A DNA stretch of 27,120 nt from Glaciecola sp. UBA1851. GTDB taxonomy: Bacteria; Pseudomonadota; Gammaproteobacteria; Enterobacterales; Alteromonadaceae. Shown here one piece after another: positions 1 to 8,532 of the stretch (positions within the stretch are counted from its first letter, which is position 1; the number at the start of each line of letters is the position of its first letter). Where the stretch lies: the NCBI GenBank assembly GCA_002338515.1, contig DDIL01000204.1, positions 18,917-46,036 on the forward strand, written 5' to 3'. The position numbers were made by a program, and so were the translations under genes. The notes below the pieces were generated by a model, which made no database searches, was not told the origin of the DNA, and saw only the letters and a program-made list of their open reading frames with translations.

Positions 1-708
1 CTGTTTTAATTCTGAAAGCGCTGCTAACTGAACATTTGGCAATACTAAAGCGCGCTCTTTCATTAAAGACATATCCCTATTCACAGCCAACCATGCGCTT
101 TGGTACCCAGCTCTTGTTGCACCTAATACATCTTTATCTAGATGATCGCCAACATGTAGAATGTTTTTACTTGGAATATTTAAATGATCGGATGCTTTAT
201 TAAACATATCCATAGCGGGCTTCATAGGCATATCAACACTCGCGTGTAAGATATAAGTAAAGAAAGGGGCAATACCAATTGCTTCGCAATCAACATTCCC
301 ATTAGTGATGGCAAGAAGTGGAACGCGTTTGCTTAATTTCTTTAGTATTTTTATTACACCATCATCTACTTTAAAGTCACTTCGTTTAAAATAGAAATAG
401 TCAAAGCAATCTATTACTGCGTTTTCTAGTTGCTTGTCACGCAATCCAACAATCAAAAATGCTTGGGTAAGCACATTTTTACGTAACAAACCCATATCAT
501 TCGAAAGTTCTGGCCTACTCAAGAGTACGCTTGTTCGTATTTTCTTCCAATCTGAACGACTCAGCGCAGATGTTTCAGGATATTTACTTTGAATGTATTC
601 AGTTAAGCATCGCTCAGCTTCATGAATAAATGGCATATTATTGTAAAGTGTATCGTCTAAATCGAAACTAATTGCCCGAATTAACGGAAGGGGTTTATAA
701 AATATCAC
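1..708 (-). CDS. yigB: HAD-superfamily phosphatase YigB, cut by the window edge
   Basis: This is a HAD-type hydrolase. Its E. coli counterpart YigB dephosphorylates 5-amino-6-(5-phosphoribitylamino)uracil in riboflavin synthesis and also acts on FMN. I translated the minus strand directly. A GTG at 706-708 starts MIFYKPLPLIRAISFDLDDT, which lines up with the E. coli N terminus. HAD motif I is DLDDT (residues 16-20, nucleophile D16). Motif II is ITN (T135). The lysine motif is MKP (K163) and motif III is GDHLDKD (187-193). The frame stays open to base 1, giving 236 residues, about the family length (E. coli about 238), so only a few codons are lost. The start overlaps the xerC stop as GTGA, which suggests translational coupling as the last gene of the operon. 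The substrate is inferred from the family. Confidence 0.93.
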   Translation of the reverse strand, partial: MIFYKPLPLIRAISFDLDDTLYNNMPFIHEAERCLTEYIQSKYPETSALSRSDWKKIRTSVLLSRPELSNDMGLLRKNVLTQAFLIVGLRDKQLENAVIDCFDYFYFKRSDFKVDDGVIKILKKLSKRVPLLAITNGNVDCEAIGIAPFFTYILHASVDMPMKPAMDMFNKASDHLNIPSKNILHVGDHLDKDVLGATRAGYQSAWLAVNRDMSLMKERALVLPNVQLAALSELKQ

Positions 709-1607
709 TTCTTTTTTGCCCTTGGGTGCGCATTATCGTACACCTCGCTTAGATGTTGGAAATTAAGATGAGTATAAATGCCTGTAGTAGATAAGTTTTC
801 GTGCCCTAATAACTCTTGTACAGCACGTAAGTCTTTACTCGATTCTAACATATGTGTAGCGTAAGAATGCCTTAACGTATGCGGGCTAATTTTCTGGAAA
901 ATAGTTTGTTGCTTCGCCCATTGAGAAAGTCGAGTTGCCAACTGCCGGTTTGATAACCGATTTTTTCGGATGGATAAAAAAAGCGCAGGCTCGTGTTCAA
1001 ATGGAATAATATCTTCACGAACAGGGAGATACTTAGTTAGCGCTTCCATGGCTTTCTTGCCAATAGGTACAATCCGTTCTTTATTGCCTTTACCTACAAC
1101 CTTAACCGTGCTGTCTTCTAAAATACTATCGAAATTGAGAGAGGTTATTTCTGATAAACGTAATCCACAACCGTATAGTAGTTCGAAGATACACTTGTCT
1201 CGAATTGTTAAGAAATCGTCACCCTCAAAGGACAATAAGTCGTTAGCTTGATCAACATTAATATTTTTAGGTAACGGATTTCTATGCTTAACCGAGTGTA
1301 TAGTAGCTAGGGGATTACCTTTAACTCGTTTCTTTTTTAGCAAGAATTTAAAAAAGTTTCTTAAAACTGTTATTCTCAAATTAATTGAACGAGGTGAAAG
1401 GCCCTTTTTTCTTGCAAGTTGAAGTACCTTTTTCCCATCGTTAGTAGAGAAAGTGCGCCAATCTTGAATTTTAATGGCCTCAATGACTTCATTTAGTTGG
1501 CGTTTGTAATTTTTAACGGTGTGGCTAGATAACTGACGTTCAACTTCACATTCGTATATGAAATCATCTATCCATGAGAACAAGTTTAGCGCGTCATCTT
1601 GAGCCAT
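705..1607 (-). CDS. xerC: Tyrosine recombinase XerC
   Basis: XerC acts with XerD at the chromosomal dif site to resolve dimers at cell division, under FtsK control. The protein has 300 residues, the usual length. An N-terminal SAM-like core-binding domain (about 8-95) is followed by the catalytic domain (about 110-290). All catalytic residues can be seen: R150 in GCGLRLSE, K173 in VGKGNKER, H243 and R246 in HTLRH, H269 in LLGHENL, and the nucleophile Y278 in GIYTH. Its place between DUF484 and yigB matches the E. coli dapF-yigA-xerC-yigB order. That separates it from XerD and from phage or integron integrases. It starts 27 nt after the DUF484 stop and its own stop overlaps the yigB start. Confidence 0.97.
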   Translation of the reverse strand: MAQDDALNLFSWIDDFIYECEVERQLSSHTVKNYKRQLNEVIEAIKIQDWRTFSTNDGKKVLQLARKKGLSPRSINLRITVLRNFFKFLLKKKRVKGNPLATIHSVKHRNPLPKNINVDQANDLLSFEGDDFLTIRDKCIFELLYGCGLRLSEITSLNFDSILEDSTVKVVGKGNKERIVPIGKKAMEALTKYLPVREDIIPFEHEPALFLSIRKNRLSNRQLATRLSQWAKQQTIFQKISPHTLRHSYATHMLESSKDLRAVQELLGHENLSTTGIYTHLNFQHLSEVYDNAHPRAKKK

Positions 1608-1634
1608 TAGTTACAAACCTATTCAATAAAGTGC

Positions 1635-2363
1635 TTATGCTAGCCACTTATTTACGTGATAGTTTAAGTTTTTTCTAAGGAAGTCTACCAGAATCACATC
1701 CATATCAGGTTGAAAATGAAATTGATTTTTACTCGCTATAGCAAGTAATCCTAACGGCTTTGATACGTCACTTGATTCATCACTAATTAGCACCAGCGCA
1801 ACCGAGCCTGCTTCAGAATTAGGAAATAACGCCTCTTTTTCAACTTTACCGACTCGCCCAAAATAGTAAGGTTGGTTAGCTAACTTTTTATCAAAAATAG
1901 AACGATGTTGTATCTCTGAAAAAATATGCCCTTTTCCAAGCTCACTATCTTTTAATAGCATAATTTCAGAACTCTCAAGATCGAGTGTTTTGACTAAATG
2001 TTGTCTAACTGTTTGGTTTAATTCAGATAAAGAGTTAGCTTTAGCCATATCTAAGTTAAGCTCTGCATACGTTGTATATATCAACTCATTTTTTCGAGCA
2101 GTATCAACAATTGAATCCAGTTGAGATTTTAGTTGTTTTATTTTTTCTCTAGATTGCGATGCTTGTATTTCAGTTAAAGACACCACACCGTTTTCCTGTA
2201 AATTAACCTGCAATTGCACAAGTAAATCAGGGTTATCAATTAAGAAACTAGGATGCTCTAAAAGATATTTAGCCACACTCTCTTTGTTAACCGCAGGTGG
2301 CAAACTGTCCACGTCAGGTTGAGGTTTATTTTTTACTGTATTATTCGCACTTGGTTCTGTCAT
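1635..2363 (-). CDS. yigA: DUF484 family protein (YigA-like), GAF-like fold
   Basis: This cytoplasmic protein of 242 residues belongs to the DUF484 family, whose exact function is not established. The N-terminal part contains the family stretch VAKYLLEHPSFLIDNPDLL (about 31-49). A basic, helical, probably coiled segment follows (about 68-95), then a GAF-like domain (about 105-240). The short region before residue 28 is polar and probably disordered. Family membership is supported by position as much as by sequence: it lies between dapF and xerC, as in E. coli and Pseudomonas. Its ATG overlaps the dapF stop by 4 nt (ATGA), so it is almost certainly translated by coupling. No enzymatic motif is visible. 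Confidence 0.93.
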   Translation of the reverse strand: MTEPSANNTVKNKPQPDVDSLPPAVNKESVAKYLLEHPSFLIDNPDLLVQLQVNLQENGVVSLTEIQASQSREKIKQLKSQLDSIVDTARKNELIYTTYAELNLDMAKANSLSELNQTVRQHLVKTLDLESSEIMLLKDSELGKGHIFSEIQHRSIFDKKLANQPYYFGRVGKVEKEALFPNSEAGSVALVLISDESSDVSKPLGLLAIASKNQFHFQPDMDVILVDFLRKNLNYHVNKWLA

Positions 2364-3217
2364 AAAAGAATTTGTCCATCATATACATGTTCGGCTGGCC
2401 CAGTCATTTTCAACATGCTGTCTGCGCCTTGCCAACGTATTTTGAGTTCGCCGCCTAATAGTGTGACTTTTACATCTTGTGATAATTTATTCTGTATTTG
2501 CCCTACCGCAACCGCTGCGCACGCGCCACTTCCGCAAGCGAGTGTTTCGCCTGAACCGCGTTCAAATACTCGCAGTTTTATTTCCTGTTTGTTAATAACC
2601 TGCATAAAGCCAACATTGACCCCTTCAGGAAAACGCTCATGTTGCCCTAATAATGGGCCAAGTGCTTCTATGTCAATGTTATCAACATTATCTACTTCCA
2701 CCACACAGTGTGGGTTACCCATAGATACCACCCCACAAAAGAAGGTTTGATCATCCGTTCTTATAATATAGGTGTTTTCTTGTTTGTTTGCTGTAAAAGG
2801 CACTTTATCGGGTTCAAAGATTGGTTTGCCCATATTAACCGTGACGTTCCCATCTTTCTCTAGATATAAAATCATGCGACCAGATTTTGTGCTGACATTG
2901 ACTTTATTTCTGTTAATTAAGCCTTTGAGTTTAACAAAGCGGGCAAAGCATCTTGCACCATTTCCACATTGCGACACTTCGCCGCCATCCGCATTAAAGA
3001 TTCTATAGTGAAAATCTTGTTCTGGATCGTAGGGAGGTTCAACCAGAAGCATCTGATCAAACCCAATGCCAAAATTTCTATCGGCAAGTGTTGTAATTTT
3101 ATCTTTTGAAAAGAACACATTTTGCGTCACATTATCAATTACCACAAAATCGTTACCTAACCCATGCATTTTTGAAAAATGAATTACCGACTTCCGTTGT
3201 TTATGGTCTTTTTGCAT
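2360..3217 (-). CDS. dapF: Diaminopimelate epimerase
   Basis: DapF interconverts LL- and meso-diaminopimelate without a cofactor, feeding peptidoglycan and lysine synthesis. The protein has 285 residues. The two catalytic cysteines are C84 in QCGNGARC and C228 in ACGSGAC, one in each half of the pseudo-symmetric fold. The substrate-binding sequences KMHGLGNDF (17-25) and MGNPHCV (166-172) are also present. The N terminus carries about ten extra residues (MQKDHKQRKS) compared with the E. coli protein. No other start codon lies closer to the conserved HFSKMHG, so I keep the ATG at 3217. It shares one base with the lysA stop (TAATG), and its stop overlaps the DUF484 start. Confidence 0.98.
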   Translation of the reverse strand: MQKDHKQRKSVIHFSKMHGLGNDFVVIDNVTQNVFFSKDKITTLADRNFGIGFDQMLLVEPPYDPEQDFHYRIFNADGGEVSQCGNGARCFARFVKLKGLINRNKVNVSTKSGRMILYLEKDGNVTVNMGKPIFEPDKVPFTANKQENTYIIRTDDQTFFCGVVSMGNPHCVVEVDNVDNIDIEALGPLLGQHERFPEGVNVGFMQVINKQEIKLRVFERGSGETLACGSGACAAVAVGQIQNKLSQDVKVTLLGGELKIRWQGADSMLKMTGPAEHVYDGQILL

Positions 3218-4467
3218 TAGTTAGGTACCTTAGCTTCACCTTTGTATAAATCGCTAAGTTGTTCTCTTTGCCTAACAACATATGCCTTGTTGGTATCTAC
3301 TAATATTTCGGCTGCTCTAGGACGGCTATTATAGTTACTAGACATTACAAACCCATACGCACCAGCACTTTTGACTGCTAAAAAATCATTTGGCGCAATG
3401 TTAAGGCCTCTATCTTTACCTAGAAAGTCTCCTGTCTCACAAACCGGGCCAACAACATCATATATGGTAGATGTACCTTCACGAACGCTAACGGGCTCTA
3501 TTTTTTGCCAAGCACTATACAAAGCTGGGCGAAGCAAATCGTTCATAGCCGCATCAACAATGGCAAAGTTCTTTTCTTCACCTTGTTTCAAAAATTCTAC
3601 TTTTGTGATGAGTATGCCTGCATTAGCTGCTATTGCTCTACCCGGCTCTAGAATTAAAGTTAGGTCTTCTCTTCCTTGCATGCTTGCAGCCATTGCTTTG
3701 GCATATTCATTTGGGTGAGGCGGTACTTCGTCGTTATAAGTTACCCCTAGTCCTCCCCCTACATCTAGGTGAGAAATATGAATACCTTTTACCGCAAGTT
3801 CGTCAATTAATACCAACAACCGTTCAAGTGCATCTACAAAAGGAGATAAGTCAGTAAGCTGCGAACCAATATGACAATCCATGCCGTTAATTTCTAAATG
3901 TGATAATTGATTGGCGTACTCATAAGCTTGTATTGCATCATCTCGTGCTATACCAAATTTATTCGCTTTTAGACCGGTTGAAATATACGGATGCGTTTTG
4001 GCATCAACATCAGGGTTGATTCGCAAAGAAATAGGCGCTTTTTTTCCAAGCTTTTCGGCAACGCTATTTATTCTGTCCAACTCTGGAAGTGATTCAACAT
4101 TAAAACACTTGATGCCTTTATCTAACGCGAAAGCAATTTCGTTTTCGGTTTTAGCTACCCCTGAGAACACTACTTTGCTTGGGTCACCGCCCGCTTCAAT
4201 TACTCTAACAAGTTCACCTACAGAAACAATGTCAAACCCGGAACCAAGTTTTGCAAGTACGGAAAGCACACCAATATTAGAGTTAGCTTTTACCGCATAA
4301 CAAATTAAGTGTTTATGAGAGCTAACGGCGTTATTGAAGGCATGCCAATGACGTTCTAACGTTGCCCGAGAATAGATATATAATGGCGTGCCATGCTCTT
4401 TTGCAAGCGTTTCAACAGACACATCTTCAGCAAACAAGTTGCCATCTTTATAAGTAAAATGATCCAT
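3217..4467 (-). CDS. lysA: Diaminopimelate decarboxylase
   Basis: LysA is a PLP enzyme that decarboxylates meso-diaminopimelate to L-lysine. The 416 residues form the usual N-terminal alanine-racemase-like barrel and C-terminal beta domain. The PLP lysine is K60 in CYAVKANSN. Further family motifs are HIGSQ (199-203), HLDVGGG (233-239), the PLP-phosphate-binding EPGR (274-277), CETGD with the active-site cysteine at 343, and SAGAYG (367-372). The gene sits between lptM (2 nt away) and dapF (1-nt overlap), so the enzymes that make and use meso-DAP are co-translated. This is the arrangement of Pseudomonas and Alteromonas, whereas E. coli keeps lysA elsewhere. The conserved motifs leave little doubt about function. 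Confidence 0.98.
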   Translation of the reverse strand: MDHFTYKDGNLFAEDVSVETLAKEHGTPLYIYSRATLERHWHAFNNAVSSHKHLICYAVKANSNIGVLSVLAKLGSGFDIVSVGELVRVIEAGGDPSKVVFSGVAKTENEIAFALDKGIKCFNVESLPELDRINSVAEKLGKKAPISLRINPDVDAKTHPYISTGLKANKFGIARDDAIQAYEYANQLSHLEINGMDCHIGSQLTDLSPFVDALERLLVLIDELAVKGIHISHLDVGGGLGVTYNDEVPPHPNEYAKAMAASMQGREDLTLILEPGRAIAANAGILITKVEFLKQGEEKNFAIVDAAMNDLLRPALYSAWQKIEPVSVREGTSTIYDVVGPVCETGDFLGKDRGLNIAPNDFLAVKSAGAYGFVMSSNYNSRPRAAEILVDTNKAYVVRQREQLSDLYKGEAKVPN

Positions 4468-4469
4468 GG

Positions 4470-4670
4470 TTATTCTAAATCCAATGTCGCACTTTCTGCA
4501 GGTTTTACGTTTGACTTACCTTCGTCTGGCTTATTCGCGCTAGCTTCTTCGTCTTCGGGAGAATTTTCGCTTGGTTGCTCAGTTGGAAGATAGAGAGGGC
4601 CACGCTGCCCGCAGCTTGATAATGTTAATAAGAGTGTCGCAATAATAGCAATAAGTTTAATAAAACGCAT
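4470..4670 (-). CDS. lptM: LPS-assembly lipoprotein LptM (YifL family)
   Basis: LptM is a small outer-membrane lipoprotein that in E. coli binds the LptDE translocon and helps its oxidative maturation. The 66-residue product has a lipoprotein signal with hydrophobic core LIAIIATLLLTL and lipobox LSSC (C20 lipidated). The family signature CGQRGPLYLP (20-29) follows directly. The rest is an acidic, proline- and serine-rich, probably disordered tail. It is the first gene of the lptM-lysA-dapF-DUF484-xerC-yigB operon, as expected from other gammaproteobacteria. No strong sigma70 promoter is visible upstream. The best guess is TTTACT, 16 nt, TAAACT on the minus strand, about 100 nt before the ATG, and it is weak. 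Confidence 0.92.
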   Translation of the reverse strand: MRFIKLIAIIATLLLTLSSCGQRGPLYLPTEQPSENSPEDEEASANKPDEGKSNVKPAESATLDLE

Positions 4671-4825
4671 GATTAAACCGAAATTAAAAAATATTCGCTA
4701 AACCTTGCCTTGAGAAGCAGCAAAAAGCAAGTGTTGCATGCGAGTAATCGCTATTGTGTGCTATTTATTCAGTTTAGACATTAACTGTTTCAAGTAAAGC
4801 GTGTTTCTGTAAACATAAAGATGGG

Positions 4826-4864
4826 TAGTATAGACACTTTTTAGTAGTTCCAGTGTCTATAGTA
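4826..4864. repeat. 13-bp inverted repeat across the stop codon of the transglutaminase gene
   Basis: Arms at 4826-4838 and 4852-4864 are reverse complements except for one position. The inner ten pairs (TATAGACACT / AGTGTCTATA) are perfect, and the loop is 13 nt. The structure covers the last codons and the stop of the gene ending at 4841. There is no U-run after it on either strand, so it is not a standard intrinsic terminator. It may instead stabilise the 3' end of the mRNA. The function is inferred. Confidence 0.6.
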
Positions 4865-7800
4865 TCCATCAATTTCAATTTCGCGGCCGTATTTATTAAA
4901 GACTGAGCGGATAGAGTCTTTTGACAAAACGCGTCGAATGTAACGTTCCAGTTCTTGCGAATATTGACTGATATTTTTTGATTCTTTGCCATTTACAAAG
5001 TTCAGCAAAGCGTCTGCTCGTTCTGATGGGTCGCGTAACCTTTCTTTTATAATATCTAATAGTTTTTGTTCGTTTTTGCTGCATACTACAGCACCTAAAT
5101 AAGCAGCAAAATTATCGTTTTTCATTTTCTCTATTTCCAGCAATATACTGTTGGCTTCATCAATGCGTGATAGTTGAAATAGAGCACAACTACGTGCACT
5201 ATCAATAAACATATTGCCATAGCTACTTGCATAGTTTCTGTCAACGGTATCTGCGTAAGCCAGTGCCTGTTTGTGCTTTCCTTGCTTTTGCAGCATGACA
5301 GTTTTATTAATACGCATATTGACCGTACTAGGAAAGTCGCTGATAGGAAGTTCAGAAATACGAGCGAGTACGCTTATTGCCTCATCAAAGCGCCCAGTTT
5401 CGTTTAAAACATCAGCATAATTATTAGCGACCCAAAAGGCATCATCAGCCTCTATTACTATACTATCCCAGTCGTCGATATAAGGTTGCAGAACCTCAAT
5501 AGCTAGCTCTGCTTGTCCAGCAGTCCTTAACGCATAGCTATAGGCATTAAGCTTATCATAATTCGTTTTATCTTCTTCAAAAGCAAGTTTGGTTTGCTCT
5601 AGGTTATTATCGATGGCTAACCTCAGGTCTTTTCCAGTTCGGTCTTCTATTAATTCCCAAATAGGCTCATATTTCCTATTAACCATAATCTTAAGTAAGC
5701 TGTGTGGGTCTTTAATTATTTTAAGATATTCCGTTATTTCTGCCTTCACATCTGCAAAGTTTTCAACGTTATGCAACAAAAGATAATCAATAGCTAAAAG
5801 GTACATCCAGTCATCACCCCAAGCATCATCACTCTTATAACCCGCACGAATTAGTGAAAGAGCGAGCGGATTAAACAGCGTTTCTGTACCTGCAGAATAA
5901 AGATTCCTTCTAAGATCCATTATCCATTCATTATTTAAACTTCTCGCTCTTTCTGGGATATTCTTTGCCAGTTGTATTAAAATATCAATTTCCTTTTCAG
6001 GTAACTCTTGAGTACGATAAATCTCAGCCATTTCAAAATAAGTATTTGCTTCATCTGAATATAATACTATTGCTTCTTCATAGGCTTGAATGGCTAAACT
6101 TCTGCGGTTTAGTTTATTTAAGATCTCCCCTCTTATAGTTTGAATTAGTCCACGAAATCTATTTTTATCCGTGGCTTCTTTTTCAATTTTGTTGATGATT
6201 CTTAATGCTGCTAATTGCTTATTATCATTGATTAGCTTAAATACTTGGGTTAAATCAGGCTCATAGGGGGCAAATGTCTGTTCATCAATTTTAAAAATAT
6301 TTGCATAGCTTTCTTGGACTTTGTTTGGAGCAAAATTTAGGTAGGCCTTGTCGTTTATATCTTTAGAGAATTTAATTGCTTCATTAGCCTTTTGAGAGAT
6401 CACATATCGTTTGTTAGTTGTGACTTTAAACTCTATCTGCAACTTATGTTTATCTGCAGTAAAGTGACGTTCAAATTTTGCACCATCAATACTGGATTGA
6501 AAAGGCTTAAGTGCAGAAGGCCTATAGCCTGGAAGTTCAATGTTGATTTGGTGGGCTCTATTTATTAGAAAAGGCAGTGCTAATTCATATTGTCTAGTTG
6601 ATTGGGTTGGTTCATAAAATAGTCCACGCACGGCCCAAGCATTTAAGGCCATTTTATTTCTCAAATCAATTGATTCAGACTGCTCTTTATCAAGCGCGAA
6701 TGCAACACTAATAATTAATATGTTCTGGTCAAGATCATCAGTTATACTAAGTGGTGTTTTCACTGTTAAACCATTAAATCTGGCATTATAGAAATTCAGG
6801 AAAGAGCGTTGGTAGTCTTCAATCGACTGTGAAGCAACATTTACTCGTTCTCGATCTGCATCTAAACCACGATAACTCGCGGTGACAGTGAGTTCTAATC
6901 CACTATCGCCGTTATTCGGTAGTAAGAAGTCTTCTTGCACAATAAGCGTGGGTACTTCTGGAGCTTTAGGGGTAATCTCTTCCAAACCATTCTGTTTGCC
7001 GTCAATAGGGAGAGCAAAACCATATCTTGGCTGCTCAAGGTTAGACCCTCTACCGCCTTGATAACTTAATGTTGGATCTAACCAAAACGTTTCATTTTCT
7101 ACTGTCGATTTTACAATCACATGGTTAAATGCGTATGGAGACGATATTTCATTTGGTAAACCAGGACCTATATCGGTATCTACTAGTGCGGGCCAAGCAT
7201 CAATACCTAATTTGTTAAGCACTAATACTAAAAGCACGGCTTTATCTTTGCAATCTCCATACCCTCGTTTTATTACCTCGGTTGGGGCGCGGGGTACATG
7301 TGAACCAAGGCCAATTTCAACACCCACATAACGAATTTTGTTTTGAACAAGTCGTAGCGCCTCGGTAATGCGATCTCTAGGTTCAGCCCACTTTTTAGCA
7401 ATAGCCGTTATATGCTGGTTAAATTCCTCTGGCAATGCTTCGTCAACCTTATAATAAGGATACGCCCAGTTTTGTACTTCTTGCCAAGTTTGCATGCTAG
7501 ATAAAGCTACAGTTGGCCACTGGTAAACCCAAGCGGGAGTGCCTTGTTCTGCCGGAATTGGTGTGGGGTTGTTTGCCACCCAGTTGTAAATAGAGTATTC
7601 GTCTTGCTGCTCAATTTTAGGCGAAGCATTGGTTAAGAAGTTTTTTATATAAAGAGGTTTGTCTTTTGGCCAAATTAGACGTTGGCGTGTTTCTCCAATT
7701 GGTACTGACCAGCCTAATGAAAACTTGTTAAAATATTCACCGGGCCAAAGCTTATACTTAACACGTCCTGATACTGCATAATCAATGATATCGCCTTCAC

Positions 7801-8296
7801 GTATATCGTCTATGACTATTAATGCCGTTAAATTGCCATCAATGATATCTTGCTCGAGGCCATCTTCTTGCCTCAGAACTGTAATATTTGTATCAGCGAG
7901 TCTTTCAGTTGTTTGGTTGTCTCGTGTTATGCGAATAAAATTAAATGCGATCTCAGTATCATTTGGATCAAATTCTTGAGAAATTTTTGAAGCATTTTCA
8001 AGACCCACTCTGTCGGTTACACGGTAAACATATCGAGAATAAAAAGCATATCCGTCAGGCATCCATTTCACTTGGTTATCAATAAGTTTATAAAAAATAC
8101 CATCAGATGCGCCAGATAAGCGCGAATCACTTACATTTGGAATTGTATTTTCTATAACCCATGATTCAGGAGGAGATTTTAAAACTGAAGCGTCGGCAGA
8201 GGCTAAATTGGAAGCGTGTAAACTATGTGATGATAAAAGAATAAATATACTAAAAATAATATAGTGCTTAAACCGAGTGTATGATTGGTAAAGCAT
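4841..8296 (-). CDS. Large exported DUF3857 / transglutaminase-like / TPR protein
   Basis: The protein has 1151 residues and no known substrate. A signal peptide (about 1-29, core YIIFSIFILLSSHSLHA) exports it to the periplasm or surface. A DUF3857 beta domain (about 60-250) precedes a transglutaminase-like papain-fold domain (about 290-410). That domain has an intact catalytic triad: C349 in GYGDCKDKA, H392 in FNHVIV and D407 in FWLDPT. A second beta-rich region (about 440-640) is followed by helical TPR-type repeats (about 690-1080). The same front half occurs widely in Bacteroidetes and Alteromonadales proteins of unknown function. The start is firm: AAGGAG lies 6 nt before the ATG. Large intergenic gaps on both sides suggest it is transcribed alone. 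It could be a peptide-crosslinking or hydrolysing enzyme, but this is inference. Confidence 0.88.
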   Translation of the reverse strand: MLYQSYTRFKHYIIFSIFILLSSHSLHASNLASADASVLKSPPESWVIENTIPNVSDSRLSGASDGIFYKLIDNQVKWMPDGYAFYSRYVYRVTDRVGLENASKISQEFDPNDTEIAFNFIRITRDNQTTERLADTNITVLRQEDGLEQDIIDGNLTALIVIDDIREGDIIDYAVSGRVKYKLWPGEYFNKFSLGWSVPIGETRQRLIWPKDKPLYIKNFLTNASPKIEQQDEYSIYNWVANNPTPIPAEQGTPAWVYQWPTVALSSMQTWQEVQNWAYPYYKVDEALPEEFNQHITAIAKKWAEPRDRITEALRLVQNKIRYVGVEIGLGSHVPRAPTEVIKRGYGDCKDKAVLLVLVLNKLGIDAWPALVDTDIGPGLPNEISSPYAFNHVIVKSTVENETFWLDPTLSYQGGRGSNLEQPRYGFALPIDGKQNGLEEITPKAPEVPTLIVQEDFLLPNNGDSGLELTVTASYRGLDADRERVNVASQSIEDYQRSFLNFYNARFNGLTVKTPLSITDDLDQNILIISVAFALDKEQSESIDLRNKMALNAWAVRGLFYEPTQSTRQYELALPFLINRAHQINIELPGYRPSALKPFQSSIDGAKFERHFTADKHKLQIEFKVTTNKRYVISQKANEAIKFSKDINDKAYLNFAPNKVQESYANIFKIDEQTFAPYEPDLTQVFKLINDNKQLAALRIINKIEKEATDKNRFRGLIQTIRGEILNKLNRRSLAIQAYEEAIVLYSDEANTYFEMAEIYRTQELPEKEIDILIQLAKNIPERARSLNNEWIMDLRRNLYSAGTETLFNPLALSLIRAGYKSDDAWGDDWMYLLAIDYLLLHNVENFADVKAEITEYLKIIKDPHSLLKIMVNRKYEPIWELIEDRTGKDLRLAIDNNLEQTKLAFEEDKTNYDKLNAYSYALRTAGQAELAIEVLQPYIDDWDSIVIEADDAFWVANNYADVLNETGRFDEAISVLARISELPISDFPSTVNMRINKTVMLQKQGKHKQALAYADTVDRNYASSYGNMFIDSARSCALFQLSRIDEANSILLEIEKMKNDNFAAYLGAVVCSKNEQKLLDIIKERLRDPSERADALLNFVNGKESKNISQYSQELERYIRRVLSKDSIRSVFNKYGREIEIDGYYRHWNY

Positions 8297-8413
8297 TCAA
8301 CGCTCCTTGTCTCATTCAATCTATTTTATTGCGCATAAAGATAAACGAAGTTCATTTTGGCAATAGTAGTAAACCAGCTTAAATAGGGGGTCTAAAACCT
8401 AATTAGAGTCATC

Positions 8414-8442
8414 ACCTTATCCTGAATTATCGGAATTGACAA
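8414..8442 (-). promoter_or_regulatory. Candidate sigma70 promoter for the transglutaminase/TPR gene
   Basis: On the minus strand, TTGTCA (8437-8442, five of six consensus bases) is followed after 17 nt by TAAGGT (8414-8419, a weak -10). An imperfect dyad, GGATAC-ATTT-GTATTC (8443-8458), abuts the -35 box and could be an operator. The transcript would carry a leader of about 110 nt before the ATG at 8296. Nothing else of note is seen in 8297-8532. Confidence 0.35.
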
Positions 8443-8532
8443 GAATACAAATGTATCCAGTATGTCTTATTTATCAACTAAAATGCCTATCACCAAGTCA
8501 CACCCTAATCATTTCAACAAGTCTTAATTCGC

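Noticed and set aside
970..1251. Plus-strand frame of 93 codons inside xerC
   Set aside because: It lies wholly within a gene whose catalytic residues are all intact on the other strand, and has serine/leucine-rich shadow composition.
705..1607. The tyrosine recombinase as an integrase marking a mobile island
   Set aside because: Its neighbours (dapF, DUF484, yigB) and length identify it as chromosomal XerC. No att-like repeats, tRNA or phage genes are nearby.
4774..4992. A 72-codon minus-strand frame overlapping the end of the transglutaminase/TPR gene
   Set aside because: It is a shadow frame of the large gene, with no ribosome site and no recognisable protein character.
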